A DNA stretch of 5,730 bases. It comes from an uncultured Bacteroidales bacterium (lineage in GTDB: Bacteria; Bacteroidota; Bacteroidia; Bacteroidales; WCHB1-69). A model generated the notes under the pieces. The model was not told the DNA's origin. It made no database searches and saw only the letters and a program-made list of their open reading frames with translations. The stretch lies in the NCBI GenBank assembly GCA_900321845.1, contig ONXT01000066.1:1-5730 (forward strand), in the 5' to 3' direction. Positions 1-4,486 of this stretch are shown piece after piece. A program made the position numbers and the translations under genes. Position 1 is the stretch's first letter, and each line of letters begins with the position of its first letter.

Positions 1-304
1 CGCCCTCCACATCGATGACGACGGCGGTTTTTTTGTATCCGGTGATGTCAGCCACCACATCCACTTTGTTGACCGTGCCGGAGAAGGGGCTGTGGATGTT
101 GGCGCACATGAAGGCTTCGGCTTTTCCGATGAGTTGTCCGACCTTCACTTTATCGCCTTTTTGCACGGCTGGAGTGGCAGGTGCGCCGAGGTGTTGTCCC
201 ATGAAAATGGTCGCTTGTTTCGGCAAGGGGAAAACTTCTAATGCTTCATTCTTGGCTAATTTATTATCATTCGGGTGTACACCACCCATTGGGAAAGTCT
301 TCAT
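1..304 (-). CDS. rnfC: Electron transport complex subunit RnfC, N-terminal fragment (runs off the left edge)
   Basis: The first 101 codons are present and the gene continues beyond position 1. RnfC is the peripheral NADH/ferredoxin-side subunit of the ion-pumping Rnf complex on the cytoplasmic face of the inner membrane. The translation begins MKTFPMGGVHPNDNK, matching the GG(I/V)HP opening of the RnfC N-terminal domain. A lipoyl/barrel-sandwich-like stretch follows at about residues 38-85, with QHLGAPATPAV, KGDKVKVGQLIG and NIHSPFSGTV. The SLBB region, the Rossmann-like NADH/FMN site and the C-terminal ferredoxin domain are outside the window. The ATG at 304 lies 8 nt after the rnfB stop, so the two are almost certainly cotranscribed and order as rnfB-rnfC. 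No Shine-Dalgarno is visible; the leader is A/T-rich, as usual in Bacteroidota. Identification is firm from motif and context, but completeness of the gene cannot be judged. Confidence 0.93.
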   Translation of the reverse strand, partial: MKTFPMGGVHPNDNKLAKNEALEVFPLPKQATIFMGQHLGAPATPAVQKGDKVKVGQLIGKAEAFMCANIHSPFSGTVNKVDVVADITGYKKTAVVIDVEG

Positions 305-312
305 GTTATAAA

Positions 313-1221
313 TTATTTTACGGTTGTGCTTTCAGTTTCAGCGATTTTTTCTACTGGTTTTTCCACCGGAGCTTCAACGGGTTTCGGCGCGGGGAAGTTG
401 ACGGCGACGATGGCGCCTTTCGGACACTCTTTCACGCACAGTCTGCACATTTTACACTTGGCCGGATCGATGTGGGCGAGGTTGCTCTCGACGGTGATGG
501 CTTCGAACTTGCAGACTTTGGTGCATTTTCCGCAGCCGATGCAGGATGCCTTGCAGTTCTTCATTGCCATGGCACCCTTTTCCTTGTTGTTGCAGGCTAC
601 ATAAACGCGCCTGTCTTTCAATCCTTTAGGTCTGATTTCAATAACTCCGCGCGGGCAGGTCTTGGCGCATGCGCCGCAGCCCACGCATTTGGTTTCGTCC
701 ACCACGGGCAATTTGGTGACGGGGTCGATGGAGATAGCTCCGAAATTGCAGGCTTTGGTGCAGTCGCCGCAGCCCAAGCATCCGTTGGGGCAGAAGTTCT
801 CGCCCGAGAAGATGCTGTTGGCAAGGAAGCAGGAGGTGGTCCCGTCGTAATTTACTTTGGCGGGGGCGTTTTCGCAATTCCCTTGGCAGCGCACAATCGC
901 CACCATGGGGGTGCTGTCGGCGGCCTCCGTTCCCAAAATAGCAGCAATCTGCTGGTTCTTCTCCTTCGTGTTGCTGGGACAGGTGCATCCCTCCATCGTG
1001 CCACGTTGAATCATCGTCTCTGCCAGGTTCTTGCAACCGGCAAAACCGCATCCGCCGCAGTTCGCACCCGGCAGCAACTCCACGATCTGTTCAATCCGCG
1101 GATCTTCTTCTACATGGAACTTCTTGGAAATGAAAAACAGGACAATGGCGGCCAGCACGCCAATAGCCGCCAGCACGCCAACGGCCTTCAAAAGGATTGC
1201 TGCACTTAAAAGAACTATCAT
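313..1221 (-). CDS. rnfB: Electron transport complex subunit RnfB, polyferredoxin
   Basis: Complete 302-residue protein. RnfB relays electrons from ferredoxin into the membrane Rnf complex, which couples ferredoxin:NAD+ oxidoreduction to Na+ or H+ transport. Residues 3-31 form one hydrophobic N-terminal membrane anchor. An Fes-type 4Fe-4S domain follows at about 45-82, with C55-x2-C58-x4-C63 and C79/C81. Four CxxCxxCxxxC ferredoxin motifs come next: C148/151/154/158, C179/182/185/189, C227/230/233/237 and C256/259/262/266. Extra cysteines at 112, 116, 131, 144, 210 and 223 lie between them. The tail from about 277 is rich in Pro, Val, Glu and Lys and looks disordered. Proteobacterial RnfB usually has two ferredoxin motifs after the Fes domain; longer multi-cluster forms are known in anaerobes. 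The ATG at 1221 is preferred because the membrane helix begins immediately and a -7 element lies about 30 nt upstream. It heads the operon here and is followed by rnfC after 8 nt. Confidence 0.96.
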   Translation of the reverse strand: MIVLLSAAILLKAVGVLAAIGVLAAIVLFFISKKFHVEEDPRIEQIVELLPGANCGGCGFAGCKNLAETMIQRGTMEGCTCPSNTKEKNQQIAAILGTEAADSTPMVAIVRCQGNCENAPAKVNYDGTTSCFLANSIFSGENFCPNGCLGCGDCTKACNFGAISIDPVTKLPVVDETKCVGCGACAKTCPRGVIEIRPKGLKDRRVYVACNNKEKGAMAMKNCKASCIGCGKCTKVCKFEAITVESNLAHIDPAKCKMCRLCVKECPKGAIVAVNFPAPKPVEAPVEKPVEKIAETESTTVK

Positions 1222-1228
1222 CTTTACT

Positions 1229-1242
1229 ATTTTTTAAAAAAT
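1229..1242. repeat. 14-bp perfect palindrome in the rnfB leader
   Basis: The sequence ATTTTTTAAAAAAT is its own reverse complement. It lies between the predicted rnfB -7 element (1250-1257) and the rnfB start codon at 1221, so it would fall in or just before the start of the short 5' leader. It could be an operator or simply an A/T-rich leader that helps translation initiation in Bacteroidota. It has no loop and no GC stem, so it is not a convincing terminator. The palindrome is seen directly; any function is inference. Confidence 0.4.
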
Positions 1243-1249
1243 GTGACTG

Positions 1250-1257
1250 CAAAAATA
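1250..1257 (-). promoter_or_regulatory. Predicted -7 promoter element for rnfBC
   Basis: On the minus strand this reads TATTTTTG, a full match to the Bacteroidota primary-sigma -7 consensus TAnnTTTG. Transcription would start roughly 6-8 nt downstream, giving a leader of about 20-25 nt before the rnfB ATG at 1221. I could not find a convincing TTTG -33 element at the expected 19-21 bp spacing (about 1277-1284). The match may therefore be a weak or activator-dependent promoter. Confidence 0.55.
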
Positions 1258-1371
1258 CGGAAAATCTTAAAATTGTCATGGTCCCGAATCGAATTTTCTT
1301 ATTTTTTCTCACTATTTCTTTCATCTCGTGACCTAAATGAAGAATTTCAACATTTTACTTTTGAAAAAAAT

Positions 1372-1386
1372 CGGCTCCAAAAGCCG
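1372..1386. repeat. Small inverted repeat upstream of the envelope operon
   Basis: CGGCT (1372-1376) pairs with AGCCG (1382-1386) across a 5-nt loop. It lies where the -33 region of the plus-strand promoter would be, and its right arm is part of the first AAAAGCCG direct repeat. It is too short and lacks a T-run, so it is not read as a terminator. It could contribute to a protein-binding site. Confidence 0.3.
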
Positions 1387-1405
1387 GCCTTTCAGCAAAA
1401 AGCCG
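1379..1405. promoter_or_regulatory. Paired AAAAGCCG direct repeats, possible operator
   Basis: Two exact copies of AAAAGCCG occur at 1379-1386 and 1398-1405, 19 bp start to start. The first ends 19 bp before the predicted -7 element, in the -33 position where no TTTG is present. The second directly abuts the -7 element at 1406. A regulator bound here could activate from the first copy or block the promoter from the second. The repeats are seen directly; a binding role is inferred from position only. Confidence 0.35.
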
Positions 1406-1413
1406 TATCTTTG
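1406..1413 (+). promoter_or_regulatory. Predicted -7 promoter element for the three-gene envelope operon
   Basis: TATCTTTG matches the Bacteroidota -7 consensus TAnnTTTG completely. Transcription would begin near 1419-1421, only about 10 nt before the ATG at 1430. This is the main reason to reject the in-frame ATG at 1337 as the start of the MORN-repeat gene. No good TTTG -33 box lies 19-21 bp upstream; that position holds the AAAAGCCG repeat instead. Confidence 0.6.
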
Positions 1414-1429
1414 CAGGAATTTTGAAAGA

Positions 1430-2938
1430 ATGAAAAGGCTTATTCCGCTCATTATTGTACTGATATTCAACTCCTTGCAACTCCTTGCACAGGATCAGCC
1501 TAATCCTGACGGGTACAATGTCTTCTATTACCCTAACGGAAAAAAGTCCAGCGAGGGTGCTTTCGTGAACGGACAGCCCGATGGCTGGTGGAAATCCTAT
1601 AACGAAAAGGGGACGTTGGTTTCGGAGGGGAACCGCAGGAACGGACAGCTGGATAGTACGTGGTTCTTCTATGGCGATAATGGCGATACTACCTTGATTA
1701 TCAATTATAAGGAGGGAAAAAAGAACGGGAAGAGAATCCAGTTCTATGCGGACGAGTCGGTGGTGGAGGTGTGGGATGCCGATTCGCTCACCTCTCCGGT
1801 TTGCGTTTTTGACCGCGCGGGCCATCTCAGGCGCACAACCCCGATTTTGGAAGGAAAACCGCATGGAATGGAAAAATCCTTCGACACAGCAGGCCATATC
1901 GTCCAACTCGCCATTTACCATCGCGGCATCCTCACCCGCCGCGAGACCATCAACCGCACCGACAATTTCGGCTACAAACAGGGGAAGTGGAAGTGGTTCT
2001 GGCCTAATGGCAACCTCAAACTTGAAGGTACTTTTGTGAACGACAAGCGCGACGGCTATTTCAAGCAGTATGATGAGGATGGGAATTTCCTGCTTGTAGA
2101 AAAGTATGAAAACGACTACCTTGTGGCCGATGCCAAGGAAACCAAGCAGTTGGAACGGAAAGTCTCCTATCATTCCAATGGACAGCCATCGGTAATTGCC
2201 ACTTTTTACAATGGCAAGGCGGAGGGGGTGCGGCGCGAATTCGATGCCGAGGGAAATGTAGTGAAGGGCTATGTTTTTGAAAATGGCATCATGCTGTTCG
2301 AAGGCATCACCGATATGGAAGGACACCGGCAGGGGAAATGGAAGGAGTTCTATCCGACCGGCGAACTGAAATCGGAGGGGACCTACAAGAACAGCAACCG
2401 AATTGGCGCGTGGAAGTATTATTTCCCTGATAAAAGTATCGAAGTGTCAGGGAGTTATGATAGCAAAGGGAGACAGGACGGCACGTGGCGCTGGTATTAT
2501 GCGAATGGGCAGCTGATGCGCGAGGAAATTTACGAAAACGGGGTTCTGGACGGCGAATTTGTGGAGTATGACGAGCGGGGGAATGAGATAACGAAAGGGA
2601 AGTACGTCGAAGGGGCCGAGGAGGGCTATTGGTTTTATCAGCGCAACCAGGCGATTGAGGAGGGCAATTACTATGACGGGATGCGCACCGGTCTTTGGAA
2701 AACGTGGTTCGAAAAAGGGAACATCTCTTCCGAAATCGAATACGACCAGGATTTGATGAACGGGAAATATACGATTTATTATGAAAATCACGTTGTAAAA
2801 CGCACCGGCAAATGCATCAACGGCGAACGCGACGGTGTGTGGTATGACTATAATGACAATGGCGAACTTATTTTGACTACTTTATATAAGGATGGGGTGG
2901 AAGTGAGATGGAACAACTACAAAATCGATTACGAATGA
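1430..2938 (+). CDS. Secreted MORN-variant repeat protein (YwqK-like)
   Basis: Protein of 502 residues starting at 1430. Residues 1-20 (MKRLIPLIIVLIFNSLQLLA) are a signal peptide with likely cleavage before Q21, so the product is exported. Nearly all the rest is MORN-variant units of about 23 residues with the pattern W-x-x-(Y/F)-x-x-(N/D)-G-x-L-x-x-E-G-x-(Y/F)-x-(N/D)-G. Clear units centre on W53, W78, W187, W304, W328, W353, W423 and W471; units between residues 105 and 180 are degenerate. No catalytic domain is seen. Such proteins are often database-labelled 'YwqK family antitoxin', but the signal peptide and lack of a toxin partner argue against that role here. MORN arrays generally serve as extended beta scaffolds for protein or lipid contacts. 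The in-frame ATG at 1337 would put 31 polar, basic residues before the signal peptide and lies upstream of the -7 element. The stop overlaps the next start by 4 nt. Function is unknown; envelope scaffold is inference. Confidence 0.88.
   Translation: MKRLIPLIIVLIFNSLQLLAQDQPNPDGYNVFYYPNGKKSSEGAFVNGQPDGWWKSYNEKGTLVSEGNRRNGQLDSTWFFYGDNGDTTLIINYKEGKKNGKRIQFYADESVVEVWDADSLTSPVCVFDRAGHLRRTTPILEGKPHGMEKSFDTAGHIVQLAIYHRGILTRRETINRTDNFGYKQGKWKWFWPNGNLKLEGTFVNDKRDGYFKQYDEDGNFLLVEKYENDYLVADAKETKQLERKVSYHSNGQPSVIATFYNGKAEGVRREFDAEGNVVKGYVFENGIMLFEGITDMEGHRQGKWKEFYPTGELKSEGTYKNSNRIGAWKYYFPDKSIEVSGSYDSKGRQDGTWRWYYANGQLMREEIYENGVLDGEFVEYDERGNEITKGKYVEGAEEGYWFYQRNQAIEEGNYYDGMRTGLWKTWFEKGNISSEIEYDQDLMNGKYTIYYENHVVKRTGKCINGERDGVWYDYNDNGELILTTLYKDGVEVRWNNYKIDYE
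1468..1487 (+). repeat. 10-bp tandem duplication inside the signal-peptide coding region
   Basis: CAACTCCTTG occurs twice back to back at 1468-1477 and 1478-1487. Because 10 is not a multiple of three, the copies are read in different frames, contributing N-S-L-Q and L-L-A to the signal-peptide end (residues 14-20). Gain or loss of one unit would shift the frame after residue 16 or so. The repeat is directly visible; any phase-variable behaviour is speculative with only two copies. Confidence 0.6.
1952..2422 (+). repeat. Two-copy super-repeat within the MORN protein gene
   Basis: Residues about 175-213 and 292-330 share the extended pattern TD-x2-G-x2-QGKWK-x-F-x-P-x-G-x-LK-x-EGT-x2-N-x2-R-x-G. 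The offset is 117 residues (351 bp), about five basic MORN units. The DNA around 1979 and 2330 is also similar (CAGGGGAA-TGGAAG). A weaker third version begins near residue 343 (GRQDGTWRWYYANGQL). This suggests growth of the array by duplicating blocks of units rather than single units. Confidence 0.55.
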
Positions 2939-4485
2939 AGTATTTTGCACGACTTGCGACTCTTTTTTCATGTCTTTTTATAACCATTGCCCTGACTGCG
3001 CAGAACGATAGCGTGGCTCCTCAAGCCGTAACGAGAACGCAGGATATGATCGATTATGAAAAGGTGCTTGACAAGGGGATGGAAAATATGCTGAATGAAT
3101 ATTATGTGAAAAGAGAGCGAGCCAACTCCACCAGTGTCCTCTCTTCCTATTCGGATGAGGAGCAGATTGCGGAAACCGAGGGAGTTGATATGGATTCCGT
3201 CTATGAGGCGCGGGTGCATCGCATGAACCGAATTGTCCAGTTGGGCTATGGCCCAGCGGTGCGCAATTACATTGAATTATATGTCAACAAGCGCAAACGG
3301 TCCTCTTCTGCAATTCTGGGGCTCGCCCAGCACTATTACCCGATGATGAAGGAGGTCTTCGACAAATACGACCTGCCCGAAGAGCTGGTTTATCTCACCA
3401 TCATCGAATCCAGTTTGAATCCGACAGCGGTGTCTCCCGCCGGTGCTACGGGTATCTGGCAGTTCATGTACACCACGGGCAAAACCTACGGACTGAAGGC
3501 GAATAGTTTTGTGGATGACCGCCGTGACCCCTACAAGGCGACCGATGCCGCCGCCCGTCATCTCCGCGATTTGTATGGAATCTTCAACGATTGGGGCCTC
3601 GCCATCTCCGCCTACAACTGTGGCGCGGGTAATGTCAGGAAGGCTATTGCGCGCTCCGGCGGAAAAAACACTTTCTGGGAAATCCGCAACTATCTGCCGA
3701 AGGAAACCCAGAACTATTTCCCCGCTTACATCGGCGCCTTTTATATGATGAAGTATTACAAAGTACACGGAATCAAGCCGGCAAACATCAGCATCCCGAC
3801 AGATGTGGATACGATCATCGTGAAAAAAGAGGTTCATTTTGAGCAGATTGCGCATGTGCTTGGAATAGATGAAAAGGAGATTGAAGCGTTGAATCCGCAA
3901 TACAAACGCAAGGTGATTCCCGCTTTTGAAGGCGGAAATTACGCGCTGAGATTGCGAAGCAAAGACATCATCCGCTTCATGTCGTTGGAGGATTCAATCT
4001 ACCGCTATGACTACGACACCTACTTCCAGCCCTTGCAGATGTATGTCAGCGCGTTTACCGGCAAGCCCGCCAGCGGCACGCAGGGAACCAAAAAATACCA
4101 TACGGTGAAAAGCGGCGAAACATTGGCCAAGGTGGCCACCAAATACGGCATCTCGGTAGAGGAACTGAAAAAGATGAACGGAATGAAAAGCAATTATGTT
4201 AAAACCGGTCAGAAATTGGTAGTGGGCTATGAATCAAAGGCCCCCGCTTCAACTGCCACCGATAAGACCGATAAAACCGATACAGAGGCCTCGTCGTCGT
4301 CATCCGCATCTTCAACCTCAACCTCATCTTCACCCTCTTGCATAATCCATACTGTTAAAAAAGGCGAGACCTTGATTTATATCGCCAACAAGTACCATAC
4401 TTCTTACCAGAAAATTGCGAAAGACAACGGTATAAAGAACATTAATAGTTTAGTAGTCGGGCAAAAACTCAAAATCAATAAGTAA
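2935..4485 (+). CDS. MltD-like membrane-bound/secreted lytic transglycosylase with two LysM domains
   Basis: Protein of 516 residues. Lytic transglycosylases cleave the MurNAc-GlcNAc bond of peptidoglycan, forming 1,6-anhydro-MurNAc, in the periplasm. Residues 1-22 form a signal peptide ending ALTA. The SLT domain spans about 125-275 with catalytic E158 in the IIESSLNP motif, followed by GATGIWQFM (170-178) and SAYNCGAGNV (225-234), the GxxxQ and AYN motifs of family-1 enzymes. A degenerate LysM-like segment lies at about 288-345, as in MltD. True LysM domains sit at about 386-430 (YHTVKSGETL) and 470-515 (IHTVKKGETL). They are split by a Ser/Thr-rich linker at 434-469. ATG 2935 is chosen over ATG 2908 because it starts directly with the signal peptide and overlaps the upstream stop as ATGA, implying translational coupling. 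E. coli MltD is a lipoprotein, but C13 here is a poor lipobox, so signal peptidase I processing is more likely. The precise MltD orthology is not proven. Confidence 0.93.
   Translation: MKYFARLATLFSCLFITIALTAQNDSVAPQAVTRTQDMIDYEKVLDKGMENMLNEYYVKRERANSTSVLSSYSDEEQIAETEGVDMDSVYEARVHRMNRIVQLGYGPAVRNYIELYVNKRKRSSSAILGLAQHYYPMMKEVFDKYDLPEELVYLTIIESSLNPTAVSPAGATGIWQFMYTTGKTYGLKANSFVDDRRDPYKATDAAARHLRDLYGIFNDWGLAISAYNCGAGNVRKAIARSGGKNTFWEIRNYLPKETQNYFPAYIGAFYMMKYYKVHGIKPANISIPTDVDTIIVKKEVHFEQIAHVLGIDEKEIEALNPQYKRKVIPAFEGGNYALRLRSKDIIRFMSLEDSIYRYDYDTYFQPLQMYVSAFTGKPASGTQGTKKYHTVKSGETLAKVATKYGISVEELKKMNGMKSNYVKTGQKLVVGYESKAPASTATDKTDKTDTEASSSSSASSTSTSSSPSCIIHTVKKGETLIYIANKYHTSYQKIAKDNGIKNINSLVVGQKLKINK
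4261..4340 (+). repeat. Low-complexity linker between the LysM domains
   Basis: The DNA holds GATAA(G/A)ACC repeats encoding DKTDKTDT, then runs of TCG, TCA and TCT codons encoding a Ser/Thr-rich stretch (residues about 443-468). This is a flexible spacer typical between cell-wall-binding LysM modules. All units are in triplets, so length changes would keep the reading frame. Confidence 0.7.
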
Positions 4486-4486
4486 A

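Noticed and set aside
241..1209. Long plus-strand open frame of 322 codons opposite rnfB
   Set aside because: It mirrors the strongly supported rnfB on the other strand. Its translation is Gly/Ala/His-rich with no recognisable domain, as expected of a shadow of a cysteine- and lysine-rich gene.
1229..1242. Intrinsic terminator at the A/T palindrome
   Set aside because: It has no loop and no GC stem, and lies between two divergent promoters, where no transcript needs to end.
1355..2326. Minus-strand open frame of 323 codons opposite the MORN gene
   Set aside because: It is a shadow of the repeat gene, with no domain, no promoter and no conserved motif. It also overlaps the plus-strand promoter.
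2908..2937. Alternative ATG at 2908 for the transglycosylase
   Set aside because: It would put a polar nine-residue stretch before the signal peptide and extend the overlap with the upstream gene. ATG 2935 gives the classic ATGA overlap.
3242..3255. Inverted repeat TGGGC/GCCCA inside the transglycosylase gene
   Set aside because: It is a short, isolated hairpin in coding sequence with no T-run or regulatory context, and is likely chance.
3277..3900. Minus-strand open frame of 207 codons opposite the transglycosylase
   Set aside because: It lies entirely against the catalytic domain, whose motifs are unambiguous, and shows no family features of its own.
1430..4485. Toxin-antitoxin pair suggested by the YwqK-type repeats
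   Set aside because: The repeat protein has a signal peptide, and its neighbour is a clear peptidoglycan lytic transglycosylase. No toxin-like small gene is present.
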